Part shown: in pieces, positions 11,321-24,550 of the stretch
Position numbering within the stretch: position 1 is the first letter of the stretch
Layout of the letters: each line of letters starts with the position of its first letter
Assembly: GCA_964019135.1 (NCBI GenBank)
Contig: OZ025249.1
Span: 10,218,039 to 10,282,038, forward strand
DNA length: 64,000 nt
Reading direction: 5' to 3'
Source of the DNA: Arenicola marina
Taxonomy: Eukaryota; Annelida; Polychaeta; Arenicolidae
Position numbers and translations under genes: made by a program
Notes under the pieces: generated by a model
Told to the model about the DNA's origin: nothing
The model's database searches: none
The model's input: only the letters and a program-made list of their open reading frames with translations

Positions 11321-13490
11321 CACCGCAGCAGAGCGCAGTTAGATCGGGGGGAGGGCGTTGATGGAACCTTCGCTGTATCCGGAACGTACGTGGCCGAGAG
11401 AGGGTTTGGGAGGCGTGTGTGTGTGTGTGTGTGTGGAGTGGCGGGGGGGGGGGGCGGGGAGATAGAGACTTGGGAAGTCACATCTGGGATGTTACGGAGG
11501 TTGTCGGAAGGAAGACCAGGGTGGCGACTAGCGGCGCGCCCTGGCGGCCACCAATCGAATTAGGGCTGGACTGGTCGTGTTTAGTATTCCCGCTGACATT
11601 GCAATTGGCGGGAGGCTGCCCGGGTCAGAACCGGGCGCATCCAGCGGCCAGCAGGCGGGGTAGATAGACAAATGAGTGTGGCGGAGTTTACAGTTTACCA
11701 ACGCCACAACGGCCGCCCAGCCTCCACGCCCAGCAAGAATGTGACGTGTGGTGATTCGGGAGGGGTGGTGGTTGGGTATGGGGGGTAGGCGGATCCCTCC
11801 CTTCCTGAATTGGCCGACGTGAATGCCAGGTTTCCATTGGCATTGAGGCGGGAGTGGGGAGGGGCTGGAGCTGGGGAATGAAGGACAACGGCTAGTGTAT
11901 GTTTGGGTTTGAGAGGTGGTGGTGGTGGTAGGGGGGTGGGGGCTAGAGCTTTGGCAATGGGGCCTGGGAGAGGGGGTTTGTAGACGGCAGGCTGGCCGAC
12001 TCTACCCAACAAGTCCACTGCCCTCTTTTGCCCGGTACCATCAATCAAAAGCCCGCCGTACAGGGCTGCCCCCTCGTGGTGACCTGGGTAAAGACATTGT
12101 CTGGCGGGCTCTCACCCTCTCCAAGACTCTTCCTCTCAGCTTTCCTGCTTGTCTGTGCCTCTCTTTTAGTCAATTTTTTTGGTTGAAAGCCGGGTCGGGG
12201 ATGAGAAAAAGTGGAAAGCTGTTGCATGCCTTGACTGTACGATGGGTGAAGAGAGCGGAAAGGACTTTTTTAAAGACTTTTCCCTGTGATTGATAACTCC
12301 TAACAAGGCGTCCGAGTCGCTTTGCTCATGTGTCGCAATGTGAATGACGCTGACGCAGACTTTTATCATATAGTATGTCGCTCAAATACTGATGTGAGTG
12401 ACCGCGTTGACAATATGACATTTTATCATGATGGTGCTGATCATTGCTTCGCTCTATCAATGGTCTGACCACTTCAAGTTTCATCGAAATGATGGGTTAA
12501 ACAATGGGCTACATACCGAAGCTAGCTAATATTATTACTCCCATATTAATAGGGGAAAGAACTTGTCATAATGAAAAGGTCATTTTGTTTGGGTAGCAAA
12601 GAAAATCAAATCAAATTGGAATACAAACCAGTCGTTAACGTTTGATTCACCGGTGCTCAACGAATGAGTAGTCATAACGAATACACCAAACCCTTTTTGC
12701 AGCTTTGATAAATGTATGTTATTCAGTTATTTCACACTTCAATTTAACATTGAGGAACCAGCTAAATATTAAAGTCTTGACTTACCTGGATCGCGCAAAC
12801 CTTCTAACCAACCGGCATCTACCATCGCGTTGTTACGTGACGTTACGGCCTTCAACGACAGACGCGGGAAAAAACGACCCCGACGACCTTGCAATATTTC
12901 AAACCCGATGACCGATGTAGACGTCGTCAAAAGGTCTTTTTTAGCCACGTGGAGCAATGCTTCGTCCCGCCGCCAACCCATTAACTACTGTCTGGCCCAC
13001 CTGATTATACCATGTCAACTTGTCCATTTCAACTCATAACATGAAGGCTTAAGCCAAATGGGTGACTGACCGGTCTCAGATGGTGGGCGGGGCGTGTCGA
13101 TTTCTGGGCCTTTCGTCTGGAACCGGTAAATATGTGTGTGCAACTGAGGTTCGGAGGGGGGGAGGGGGCGGGCGCCAGTGCTGATAAAAACACGTGTGCA
13201 CACTCAGTTGGCTTCTGGGAAGATAGGTGAGGAGTAGGTGGTGATATCTGGCCCACCAAACTAGATCTGGATAAGACCCCATTCACTCGTTGGAACGTCT
13301 TCTGGGTTAAGGCCGGGGGGAGGGGGGGAGGGGGGGTCGTGAGCGTAATATCTTTGAATGTGAAATATATGGAAAGGAAACCACTAAAACAGCGTTATAT
13401 ACATGTATATAATATTATGGTTTAGTGCCTAAGAACTAAAAAAAGACATTGTTTGGTCACAATGGGACAGGCATTTCCAGGATTCGGGAG
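11321..13490. other. Intergenic sequence with a (GT)n run
   Basis: A (GT)n microsatellite lies at 11414-11434. GGTGGTGGTGG occurs near 11919. The remainder is unique-looking sequence in which I find no exon, RNA gene or element. Confidence 0.4.
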
Positions 13491-14036
13491 ACAGCGAGAG
13501 AGAGAGAGAGAGGCCGGTATCTGATGGGCTCGAGATTGTCGCTCATCTCCATATCCCGGGTGGCCGCTTGGACTGGGCATTGCTCGTGTAAGGGTTAAAG
13601 GGAACCGTTGGCCTAAAATATCAATTCACTGCCGCCTCCCACTACCACCCTTCATCCACCCTTCGTGGTTGCGAGCTGGTCAAGGGATGCCAGCGCGAGG
13701 GACTTGTATCTGTTGGTGAGGCTGTGGAGGCCGGCCGCTGCGTGTAAGAATGGAGCCACAGCTAGTGTTAAGCCTGACAGGCAGTCGTCCATTTTCTCGC
13801 TAATTTCTGCGCGGAAAGAGAAAGCCTCTGAAAAGTCAACGCCCGGGGAACGGCGCGGGTGATTTAATTTGGCCTACGTCGATGAAGACTTTAAATATGG
13901 TCGTCCACAGAGAGAGTGGTAAGCAGGTTACCGCTGGCTTCGAACCGGCACCATCTGCGCTTCGTCGGTGTCCATATGGATGCAAAATGCGAAATGGCGG
14001 GTTGACCCGCTGGGGATGGGTGTCGGGTTGGCCCTG

Positions 14037-14072
<36 letters not shown>

Positions 14073-16039
14073 TGGCGGAGATGACGGGCAGGTACGGGGA
14101 GGTTAGTGTACGAGCTGGGCCATGTTATGGAGGATGCGTGGGCGATGGACCGACCTTTAAAAAACATGTAGAAATGAAATGGACTCCGACCGGGACCAGT
14201 TTATTAGTCAATAACATGTCGTGATCAGTAACACGGGGGCGATAATATGTGTCTCTCGCCAATCGATATGGCTGTGATCTCTATGGTGGGTCGATGACAA
14301 CCAGGCTCTGCCTGGTAGTCGAGATACTACTATACACAAGGTGTGAAAGACAAATTAATAATGATAAATGGGGTCTACTTTTGTGATTTTTGTTTGCTGT
14401 CCCGTCCATGATAAAAGAAAAGGGGGTTAAAAAGTTATTAGGCTCGAATAACCTGAGCCATGGGTCACACGCCTGTCGGACATTTGAGCTATTGCAATTA
14501 TAAAGAAAGATACTCAGTCCAGGAAGGTTAATTCACACCCCCCCCCCCACCTCCCTGTGTATGGATCATATTGTGACCATAGGTTTTGTCTGTCATCTGG
14601 TATATCCCCACAGAATGCTCTGCGGCACATATTCCAAGCGCGTGGCCTCAAAATAGGTTAATAAGTGCACGGTCACACTTGCCAGGTGCGAGTCATACAC
14701 GAGTTTTTAACGGACTAGGCTATTGTGAACGCGGGAAAATATGCGTCCAGGGGGATCACCTCAGATTGCTTTTGTTAGAATCACACGAATATCTGAATGA
14801 CATTTGGTATTCGGATTTTGACACAGTGGCGTGAAAGGACGTGTGGCGAGGAAACTGTGCACGTTGGATAGTAGCAGCACTTTCATTTTCAATCCTGCCT
14901 TTTATGGCGACCCCTGTCTTCATAATTGATGTAAAGGTAAGGCGAACTTTGGCCCTGTAAACCGCCGTCTCGAGCTGCTTTCGTAATCAGTTTTGGTTTG
15001 ACCAGTGCCATTATCTCTTGCATCTTGTATGGGTATTGCCGCGTACAAGGCCATTATGACAAGAGTACGTAGACTTTTGATTGTATTTTTTAGCTTAATA
15101 TGTATTCGATATGCGAGTCCAATCTTTTGGGGCTGTTACCGAAAAAAAACTTAGGCTACGTGATGGTGCTAGGTTCATTTCCATGTCGCTAGAGGTCTCT
15201 GCCTATAGTTTAAGCCGTTATACATGTGCCCAAAAGTGGCTTAAAACAACGTTTCATGCCTCACCTGTACCATTTACAACAATAATAAATTTCGTGGTGA
15301 GACATCTGAAGCCTGGAAGCTGGACCACATAGGCGTCAGTCGTCGTATTTATTTCATCGCTATCCGCTATGGAATTGATAATTATGGCACATGCGTGGAC
15401 TGTAGATCTACTTGAGCGATACTGGCACGACGCCGAACTAACATTGTGCCTGGCCGAGGTTGGTACTGACGCCCAACACTTAAGTCAAGCCCCGATCCTT
15501 CCTGCTCATGAGATATGACATTACAAGTTACCTGGGGGGTTCCCCGACTTGGCTCCCTGTCTCTCACAAGAAGGAAGCTGGGTTGTATTCGGCCTAAACA
15601 TTGACATGCAAATCGGCTCCATTCTCAAACTGCGGTCAAGGTCAAGGACGAGTAATGAGGGATCATAACGAATCATCTCACTGGAGCGTTTTAGTCGGTT
15701 TTCCGTTTTCGATTGTGTGTGTAACTTTGAAAACAATTGATGGCTTTTTATTTCATTAACATTTATGATACTCACACATCTCAAAAATATGATTTAAGGA
15801 TTTTCTGATGGTGATGGTGACTCGTGACCATTTCCCTCGGACTTAACATGTCTTAGTCGCTTTTATATTCGGTGAGGTCCCGGTGACAATGGCCCTGATT
15901 GGCCTTTCAACCGTGTATGATAAGTACAATGACGTTGCCGGCTGCTCTGCGGTCACTCAGATTGCCCTGAGGGATGCCGAGTGCTGTATGAAGAACCCTG
16001 ATTGGATTGGTTCAACTGCTGGATCGAGGAGGGGGTGGG
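13491..16039. other. Intergenic sequence with microsatellites
   Basis: A (GA)n run lies at about 13495-13512 and a (TA)n run at 14036-14073. A weak B-box-like GGCTTCGAACCGGC near 13940 may belong to an eroded SINE. Near 15215-15245 a CATGTGCCCAAAAGTGGCTT segment resembles the core of the second SINE family. No gene was recognised. Confidence 0.4.
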
Positions 16040-16249
16040 GGGGCAGGTGGAGAGCATTAGCGGGATTAGGTGGGGATGAGGCGAGGAGGAGTGAGGGTGG
16101 GGGGGGGGGCTGGTGAGGATGGAGGGCATGGGCGGGAATAAGTGGGGATGAGGCCAGGAGGGGGTGGGTGAGTGGTGAGGATGGAGAGCATGGACGCGAA
16201 TAGGCGTGGGGATGAGGCGAGAAGGATGATGAGGGGGGGGGGGGGGGGT
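16040..16249. repeat. Degenerate 62-74-bp tandem repeat
   Basis: Three imperfect copies share a GGGGATGAGGC core (16072, 16146, 16208) and a GGATGGAGAGCATGG segment. A long G run ends the block just before 16250. The poly-proline frames on the minus strand are by-products. Confidence 0.75.
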
Positions 16250-18257
16250 ATATATTCAACCCAAATAGTCTTAAAGAATCCTCTGCCCATTGCCTGTGTG
16301 TTCGTACCCTACCCTTCTTTACTAACTGTGATCGCCTCTGACATTTCTATCTCCTGTGACCTTTATTGTTTTTTGCAGGAATAGCTGTATCACTCTTTGC
16401 TAAGGAGAAGATTTTGAAACCATTTTCTGTTCTGATGTCCTAATAGGAGCATGGGACACTACAGAAGGTCTCTTCTTTCTGCCCTCTTAACTGCCCCCCC
16501 CCCCTCCTCCTCCCATCCACACCCATAACGCCACCTCTCGCTATACCCGCCACGCCCGGGCAACCAGAGCCCTTCTCAAAGTTGGCCTTCAATGAATTTC
16601 GTGACCTGTCGGTGAGGAAAGATCGTCCCCTTCTCCACCAAACGCCGCTCGCTTTTAGATTTACTGCCTCGTCTCCCTTTCCACTTTAAAAGCCTCTCAA
16701 CCCTAAAACGCCTGTTCTGGCCGACGGCTGGTCCGGGGATGGAGACAAAGACAGAGGGCGGGAATGGAGTGGGGCGTTGTGGATGGGGGTTGAAGGGTGG
16801 TGGGTGGGATGGTGGAAGGGTCGATGAGTGGACAAGTAGTAGAGAGTGCTAGAGCCGGGATGACGTCCGAGACTTTGTGAAGAAGAGCCTGATCTGGACT
16901 GCATGAGATCAGATGAAAACGTTGATGAATATTCTCCGCTTAAATCCCAGAGCATCTCACCCCCTATTCCCGTCCCCGTCCCCGTCCCCGGCCCCGTCCC
17001 CGTCCCCGGCCCCGTCCCCTCACCCATGCCGTCAATCCCGTTCCCCTATTTTTTGTTCTCCTTCGTTCATATAACATCTGAGGCCTTCCGTTCAGCTATG
17101 ATATATTCAGCGCCTGTTTGCCCCGAGATTCCTCCGCGGTCGCTATTGGCAGTGAAGGGGCTCAGACCGCGACAGTCCATTCGAGCAGTAATTGAGAAAG
17201 ACAAGTCTTTATTACAGACCGGGCACAATCTATTTGTATTGAGATATTAAATGCCGCTGGCTCTTGGGAATCTCATTCCGTGGGAATTATAGCGACCTTA
17301 GCAAGGGCACCCGGGGAGTGGAGAGGAAAGCGGATCCCAAGTAGGCATATATTTGGCGATATCAACCACCCAACTCAAATATTCAGAGGAATAGTAATAA
17401 CTAGGATACTGTCTCAAAAAGTGCGGTATTCTGTAGCATTAGGCAATAAGGTCACTATTGTCACACCGCTGACATTGATCTGAGACCTCAGCCGGTTTGT
17501 CCGCTCTTGCTCGGTCAGAGGCAAAGAACAACTTTTTTGGTAGCGAAGTTTTATGTTTCCTGGTGGTAAACGCATGATTAGCGCACGTGGACATCAGGCA
17601 GGGATAAAGTCCCAAATTAATTATTAGCCAATCAGGTTCGTACAAAAGACAATGTTGATGTTGAAAGTTATAAACACGCCCTCACCTTTACCTAGGTATC
17701 ATTTATCCAATGAATGATATCAGATTAGCAGTACCCGACCTCGTTTTGCGATATCGATAGTACAAATTTTAACGAGTAGTTGCAGTGATTGCTATTTGTA
17801 AATTGTACTTTTGACATTCAGGAGCGGTATCGCAATCTTTATAATGCATAAATGAATTGGTATAATCAAATGATAAGGATATGGCTATTTATACGTCATC
17901 GAGGAAATATATCTATAGGGCAGGTTTCGTCAACTGCAACCTTTGCGGGCGATCTCCATAACTTGACGCCAGTAGCCTTGCGTTTATCGATGTTTGCTCC
18001 ATGCTAGAAATGAAAGGAAGGTGGTTTGGAGGCAGGTCCGCCTATAAGCTGTATGGTTTGATGGTCTATGGTTTATGGTCCGTCTAGGTGTGGTATGAGA
18101 TGATCTGGTGTGGAAGAGAAGGTGGTTTCTGATTGTAACATTGTAGCGAAGTGATGATAATCTGGTGGCGCATCCATCAAGTTGGAGATAGTGATTTTTT
18201 TAATAAACGCTTGGTGAGAGTAGGTCGCTGGTGTAGGGAAGGACACGAAACATAGAG
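16250..18257. other. Intergenic sequence, no gene seen
   Basis: A short (CCCCGTC)n-like run occurs at about 16966-17010. Otherwise this is unique sequence without recognisable exons. It becomes AT-rich after 17650. Confidence 0.4.
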
Positions 18258-18767
18258 CGCATGAGGGTAAAGCGCGAAAACGTAGGGCGCGAAAACCAAA
18301 AACGCGTTAGGGTAGAGCGCGAACAAGTAGAGCGTGTGAGGGTATAGTTGGAACACGTCCAGCGCGTGAGGGTAGAGCGCGAACAACTAGAGCGTGTGAG
18401 GGTAGAGCGCGAACAAGTAGAGCGTGTGAGGGTAGAGCGCGAACAAGTAGAGCGTGTGAGGGTAGAGCGCGAACAGGTAGAGCGTGTGAGGGTAGAGCGC
18501 GAACAAGTAGAGCGTGTGAGGGTAGAGCGCGAACACGTCGAGCGCGTGAGGGTAGAGCGCGAACAGGTAGAGTGTGAGGGTAAAGCGCGAACATGTGGAA
18601 CGCGAACATGTAGAGCGTGTGAGGGTAGAGCGCGGACAAGTAGAGCGTGTGAGGGTAGAGCGCGGACAAGTAGAGCGTGTGAGGGTAGAGGGCGAACAAG
18701 TAGAGCGTGTGAGGGTAGAGCGCGAACAAGTAGAGCGCGAACAAGTAGAGCGTGTGAGGGTAGCGCG
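18258..18767. repeat. 30-bp minisatellite
   Basis: About 17 copies of a 30-bp unit have the core GAGGGTAGAGCGCGAACAAG followed by TAGAGCGTGT. Some copies are shortened to 18 bp or altered to GCGGACAAG. Frames encoding RVEREQVE-like peptides are by-products of the stop-free unit. Confidence 0.95.
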
Positions 18768-19439
18768 AAAACGTCATCGTGCTAAGTCGAGGGTTACGCC
18801 CCAACGCAGCTGAGTAAGAAGTAATGGTATGATATGTGTGATAAGGGGGTGATGTATATGGGATGTGCACGCGATAATGCCCCCACCCCCACCCCCACCC
18901 CCTTGACTGGCAAACCTGACGTTATAGGTTGGGACTTGTACGGAGGTTAATAAATAGTTTACTGCGCGTTGCTTCGACCACGAAGAAAAATTAGTCGCCA
19001 CAGCTATTTGACGTCATGGGCTCTTTTTTTAACGCAGAAACGTGACGAGACAAAAGATGTTTATATAGATTCATTTATCGATTGTGCTGACCATTGTAGT
19101 GTTCGCAGCGATTACCCTGAGCTCCCAACTAAAATCTATTCTCGGCTTAAGTGTCAATACCAAGTGTGACGTCAGTGTTTTGACGGCTAGTACTTCAGTC
19201 TGCGACATTACAATGGCGGGTTCGGTGTGAGCCGAGACACACCGTACAAGCCCGCCCCACTGGGAAGCGAATGGGGACACTTAGTCAATATTTGTCAGAT
19301 TAAAATTGTCTTTTGCAGTTTCGTGAAAAAAACCCGACAAGTATCGGTGTCGAAAAAGAAGTGTTACGTAGTTTTTGTGTCCATAGTTTGGAAGCGTCAA
19401 GCAATCGCAGGTAGGAGTGAACGGGACCGCGGTGAAGGC
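18768..19439. other. Intergenic sequence with two CRE octamers
   Basis: Perfect TGACGTCA octamers lie at 19009-19016 and 19167-19174, 158 bp apart. An ACAATGGCGGG context follows at about 19211. The frame from that ATG stops after seven codons, so no gene is called. A (CCCCCA)n run lies at about 18881-18903. Confidence 0.4.
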
Positions 19440-19572
19440 ACTGTTGCCATGCCTTCATGTAGCCTTTGGCTTCTGCTCTTGCCACTATAAATGTATTGTA
19501 AAGATGTACTAAATGAATGTAATTTGTGTGTTCTTTTGGCAATAAACTGATTATTATTATTATTATTATTAC
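19440..19572 (+). mobile_element. Probable 3' end of a LINE-like retroelement
   Basis: The segment ends with an AATAAA signal (19541-19546) directly followed by a (TTA)n tail of about eight units. A short GCACTGTTGCCATGCCTTC-type body precedes it. A polyadenylation signal abutting a trinucleotide tail is typical of non-LTR retrotransposon 3' ends. No reverse-transcriptase frame is present, so it would be a 5'-truncated copy. The assignment is an inference. Confidence 0.45.
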
Positions 19573-22069
19573 ATGGATCGCTACTCTATATAACAATTGT
19601 CCAATCGAAGAATGTCATTACCCAATCTCTCATTGCGCAAGGGGAGTGATGGTTTTCACCAGATTAGGCGGCTGACATTCGTCCTAATGAAGACAACGGC
19701 ACGCCGACCATACTGTAGTGGTTATGCTTCCCCAGTTCTGGTTAGTGTAAAAAGTAGATTCCGGCTCCATGTTACCCGAGTACCCGGCAATGGTAATAGA
19801 TACACGTGGCGGTGCACCCGAAGCCGAGGACAAAGAGAAATGCTCCCCCGGCCGGTAATTGGGTCACTAGTACATTGTTTGCCTCACCGTCTGGCATGGC
19901 ACCCGTAGGCGAGTGGCGCGACGTCTCTATAGTAACCATCTGTGCTCTGCAACTATGAAGATTTATTAATGGCTACATGCCACAGGGATGAGAGGCATCC
20001 CTGTGACAATAACCGTCCGTGGATGTTCATTGATGCAATGCATGTAGACTCGGGCAAGCGATACTTCACTTATAATTTCACCTGGGGAGGGTTTTGTTGT
20101 TGATGGGGTATACGCACTGCAGACAGGCGTGTCCTGTAATCAGACGGCTGGGTATAGGTCAGACATCGGGCAGAACACGTCTTGCCATCTATTCGCCCTG
20201 TGGGTGGCATGCTCGAGTCTTGTCTCTGATGGTGTAGGATACGAGATAACGTTCCAGATTCCTCTTTCGCAAAGAGGACTACCACTGTTGGCTTCTTTTA
20301 TTGTCCTTCCACAAATGTCCAATAGTTGTCAGTGTTATTGCCATTTGACCGCCAGAGGTGAACGTGACCTCTAGAGACCAGCCTACCGGCTGACCACGTG
20401 CGCAAAGCCAATCGTGTGACATGTCAAGTGTCGTCAGTAGTGAGGATGTACGTACTTGTGAGTGTACGATCTACAGCAAATGGACTAATTCGACGACCTC
20501 TTTGTGTTCAATCGCCAAAACGGGGCCACAAGTTCTGATATTTATCGATCTGCAGATTAGCCACATTTCTTTTAATGTTCCTTAGATTCGCTTCATCGCT
20601 CACCGACATAAATCCATTTTGTAACTTCATTGTACTCGGAGGATGTAGTTACTGTTTGCGTTGACTTTATGTGGCCGTAATTAATGTCCCGATGAGAATA
20701 CTGCTCTACGTAATATGTTTCAGCGCTACGTAAAGCCTATCTTTACCTGCCTGTGGTGACCATGTTTCCTCTACCTCATACTAGGTCCAATGCATATCCG
20801 ATGGGTGCTATACTCTCGTGGTAAATAGAGCTAAGTAAATAGCGATGGAAGGTACAGAAGCGTTGCTAATGCCTAAATATGGCTGATGATTTGTGATGAC
20901 GTAATACGGAATGTAATCTTACCCCGAACGTAGTCAGTCCTCCATTCTGATTTCGTACCAAAAAATAGTTGTGATTGGTATGGAGTTTTTGGTTGGCTCG
21001 CGTATTGGTTGCGGAGTCTTGCAGCGGGAACGGGCTGTATCGTGCGTGCTTACTCATTCAGACATTCTGTCGTATTACAGGCTGCTCTTGAGACCAACAA
21101 ATACCCGGGTCGGATAAGGCTGGCGATTGTATCACAATCTCACATACCAGTAGTTCATTATTCCATCAGGGAGGCTCACTGGGTCGGTTTATGATGCATA
21201 ACACATACGCCATTGATTTCTTCATTTCGGTGCTCGTAATTACCAATTCGTTATTTGAGGCCAACCATGGAAGTGAAGTTTAACAGCTTACCATTTCATG
21301 TAATGGCTGGTCTACAGTAGGTTGATATGAAGATTACGATGAAAAAAAACTGCACTGGATCTGAGGTGATAAAAAACCTTTACACTTATTGAAGCGGTTG
21401 GTAGCCACCGTGTCACCACGGTGTCAGTTTACGCACTTTTCTGAAGTCTCACAAAGAATGAGTGTTATTTTTTCGTATATAAATCTAAATAGTGATGTCT
21501 ACCGCGTTAGCCGGCAGCTTTGTTTCAGAACACTTTTTTTTCTCAAATGCCGTATATTCTGCCAAACAGGTATTTTCAAAATAGGAATTTGGTTGTTTGG
21601 CTGGAAAAGATGAGCGAACCCTGGTTAATTTGCATACGCAGTTGCTAAGGGTTTTTTTTACCCATGGGAACGCTCGGAACTAGCACGTGGTTCGTGGTCT
21701 CGTCGGGCCTGTTGCCAGCACGTCTAGATCCGTGTCTTCCTCCGCCCGTGAATCCGTGAAACACCAAGTGCTATTTGACTTGGTTGATTGAGGAACCCTT
21801 TCGCCCTCCTCCCCCAACCACCTTTTCATCAACAAGTTCCGTCTCGATCGCGGTTCCACTTTCCCCATTTGTCACTGTTTTGCGCGGCGAGAGCTTGATT
21901 CATGCGCCGTATGGACGCAGTTTACCTATTTTCAACGCATTCCATTATTCAATCCAGCCTCAGTACATTCGCCCGGTAAGAGAACTTTTTTTTTTATCCC
22001 GTCTCCGGTTTTCTTCTATTGGGTTTTCCATCGCCATAGCTCTCGAGGTGGTTTACGGCCAGGCGGTCT
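19573..22069. other. Intergenic sequence with one perfect hairpin
   Basis: Arms CACAGGGATG (19981-19990) and CATCCCTGTG (19996-20005) form a perfect 10-bp stem with a 5-nt loop. No transcript context is apparent. I see no exon or RNA gene elsewhere in this stretch. Confidence 0.4.
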
Positions 22070-22070
22070 T

Positions 22071-22184
22071 TCATTCCATTCCTCTCCATTCCGCCCCCCT
22101 TTTATCCCCGCTTCTTCCGTCCCTCTTTCATTCCATTCCTCTCCATTCCGCCCCCCTTTTATCCCCGCTTCTTCCGTCCCTCTT
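22071..22184. repeat. 57-bp direct duplication
   Basis: Two adjacent, essentially identical 57-bp copies (22071-22127 and 22128-22184) of a pyrimidine-rich sequence contain TCCATTCCGCCCCCC and TTTATCCCCGCTTC. Near-identity suggests a recent duplication. Confidence 0.9.
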
Positions 22185-22565
22185 TTCCGCCATTACCCTT
22201 CAGGTTTCCTTTTTGGAAAATATTTTTGCGATCTTTTTATTATGTAGCTGCGCGCCGGACCTTGTTTGCATTCCCTTCAGTGTCTGGGGAGGAAGGGCTG
22301 TGTATGGGTTGTGGGTGGGGTGGTGGTGGTGGTGGGTTCATTGGGAGCAGGGCAGGAGTGAAATGGGACTATATGCGTGCGTGTGAGGGTCCGGCGTCGC
22401 TGCGATTAATGGAGGGAGGCGGGAGGGTCCCCTTCTACGGCCTCCACCCCCACCCCTCTCCTCACCCCAGGCTCGCCATTGAGATGTGGCATGCTATTTG
22501 TTAACAGCACGACATCGCGCTAGGAAGGTCTCACTGGGAGTCTGGGCGGCCACGTCTCACCGCTA

Positions 22566-23669
22566 AGGTCTCACCATGAAAGGTCTTACAGAGAAAGTCT
22601 CGCTGAGAAAGGTCTAGCTGGGAAAGGTCTAGCTGGGAAAGGTTTTTAGCAGGAAGGTTTCCAGGAAAGGTCTCGCCGGGAAGGTCTCGCGGGGAAGGTT
22701 TCACCGGGAAGGTTTCAACGGGAAGGTTTCACCGGGAAGGTTTCATCGGGAAGGTTTCATCGGGAAGGTTTCACCGGGAAGGTTTCACCGGGAAGGTTTC
22801 ACCGGGAAGGTTTCACCGGGAAGGTTTCACCGGGAAGGTTTCACCGGGAAGGTTTCACCTGGAAGGTTTTACCGGAAAGGTCCCGCAGGAAAGGTTTCAC
22901 CGGGAAGTTTTCACCGGGAAGGTTTCACCGGGAAGGTACCGGGAAGGTTCATTTGGAAGGTTTCACCGGGAAGGTTTCACCGAGAACGTCTCGCAGGAAA
23001 GGTTTCACCGGGAAGGTTTCATCGAGAAGGTCTCGTGGGGAAGTTTTTACCGGGAAGGTTTCACCGGGAAGGTTTCACCGGGAAGGTTTCACCGGGAAGG
23101 TTTTACTGGGAATGTTTCATCGGGAAGGTTTCACCGGGAAGGTTTCTCCGGGAAGGTTTCACCGGGAAGGTTTCGCCGGGAAGGTCTCGCGGGGAAGGTT
23201 TTACCAGGAAGGTTTCTCCGGGAAGGTTTCTCCGGGAAGGTTTCTCCGGGAAGGTCTCGCGGGGAAGGTTTCACCGGGAAGGTTTCTCCCGGAAGGTCTC
23301 GCGGGGAAGGTTTCACCGGGAAGGTTTCGCCGGGAAGGTCTCGCGGGGAAGGTTTTACCAGGAAGGTTTCTCCGGGAAGGTTTCTCCGGGAAGGTTTCAC
23401 CGGGAAGGTTTCACCGGGAAGGTTTCTCCCGGAAGGTCTCGCGGGGAAGGTTTCACCGGGAAGGTTTCTCCCGGAAGGTCTCGCGGGGAAGGTTTCTCCG
23501 GAGAGGTTTCTCCGGGAAGGTCTCGCGGGGAAGGTTTCACCGGGAAGGTTTCTCCCGGAAGGTCTCGCGGGGAAGGTTTCACCAGGACAGTTTCACCAGG
23601 AAGGTTTCACCGGGAAGGTTTCACCGGGAAGGTTTCACCGGGAATGTTTCACCGGGAAGGTCTCGCCAT
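22566..23669. repeat. 15-bp minisatellite (GGGAAGGTTTCACCG)
   Basis: About 70 copies of a 15-bp unit occur, with variants GGTTTCTCC, GGTCTCGCG and GGTTTCGCC. Variant order repeats in blocks, for example the TCTCGCGGGGAAGGTTT variants around 23330 and 23180. The unit is stop-free in several frames, which gives FTGKVSPGR-type frames that I do not consider genes. Confidence 0.97.
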
Positions 23670-24090
23670 GATATGCGCGGGATAATACGAGGGTATGGTT
23701 GTGTGTTGGGTGTGATGTTGGGCGGGGTGAGGGGGTTGGGGTTTATACACGTCTCAGTCTGGGCTGCCCGGCGACAGTTTGGCCAGCACGAGGGGAGGAT
23801 GGGGGGAGCGGAGCGGGGTGGGTTGTCCATACCGTGCCAGGTATCTCGGGTGGGTGAAATGTCCTATCGAGGTGAAGATGAGGGTCCGTAAAGATAGGCT
23901 GAAGACATACTGACTGTGTGTTGCCACGGCAAGTTGTCATTAGATCGAACAATGCATAAGTTGGTTGGTTGTTGGTTGTTCAGGACCGAACAATACAAAG
24001 GGAACCCGTCCTTATGATCACCGCGCATTCATCCTGGTGTTGTGCACTTCATCGAAATCTGTGCGGCCTAGCTCGTGCCATTCCGTCCCC
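23670..24090. other. Intergenic sequence with possible inverted SINE tail
   Basis: At about 23960-23984, GGTTGGTTGTTGGTTGTTCA looks like the reverse complement of the SINE tail seen at 9600 and 24470, but the body does not continue. No gene was seen. Confidence 0.35.
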
Positions 24091-24140
24091 ATTACGATTT
24101 ATTACGATTTTTTACGATTTGTTACGATTTGTTACGATTT
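24091..24140. repeat. 10-bp tandem repeat x5 (TTACGATTT)
   Basis: Five direct copies of an RTTACGATTT-type decamer fill exactly 50 bp. Confidence 0.9.
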
Positions 24141-24149
24141 ATCCCCGCT

Positions 24150-24550
24150 CTCCACTCCCTTCACCCTCCACCCTCCACCCTCCACTCCCTCCACCCTTCA
24201 CCCCCTCCACCCTTCACCCTCGGGGCCGGCGCCATAGCTCAGTGGGCTAGAGCGCTCGCATTGAGTGCTCTGGCCACCTGAGAGCCTAACGGCACGTGGA
24301 TCGGTGATTCGCGCCCCGCTGTGGCCATGTCTGTGTAGTCGCAGGATAAAGATCTCGTGCACTTCTTCGTAAAGAGTAGGGGGTTACCCCCGGGGGCTCC
24401 ACTCTCCCTTCCTTCTCCCATTGACGTGATATGACCAAAAGTGGTTAAAGCGTCCTGAATAACCAACCAACCAACCCTCCACCCTCCACCCTCCACCCTC
24501 CACCCTCCACCCTCCACCCTCCACCCTCCACCCTCCACCCTCCACCCTTC
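24150..24550. repeat. (CCACCCT)n heptamer array split by a SINE
   Basis: CCACCCT-type heptamers occur on both sides, at about 24150-24221 and 24473-24548, with the SINE between them. The right block is nearly perfect for about ten units. The left one is more degenerate, with CCACTCC and CACCCTT variants. This is not the TTAGGG telomere repeat. Confidence 0.9.
24222..24475 (+). mobile_element. tRNA-derived SINE (copy 2 of 2)
   Basis: This is the same element as 9364-9622: A box TAGCTCAGTGGGCTAGAGCG, a mutated B box (GATTCGCGCCC), a shared body and an AACC tail. It has a small deletion in the middle, where copy 1 carries GGGGACATGGCT. Heptamer repeats on both sides suggest insertion into the array, or growth of the array from its flanks. 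Confidence 0.85.

Noticed and set aside
24150..24550. Telomeric repeats
   Set aside because: The heptamer is CCACCCT, not the TTAGGG type, and it is interrupted by a SINE inside the window.
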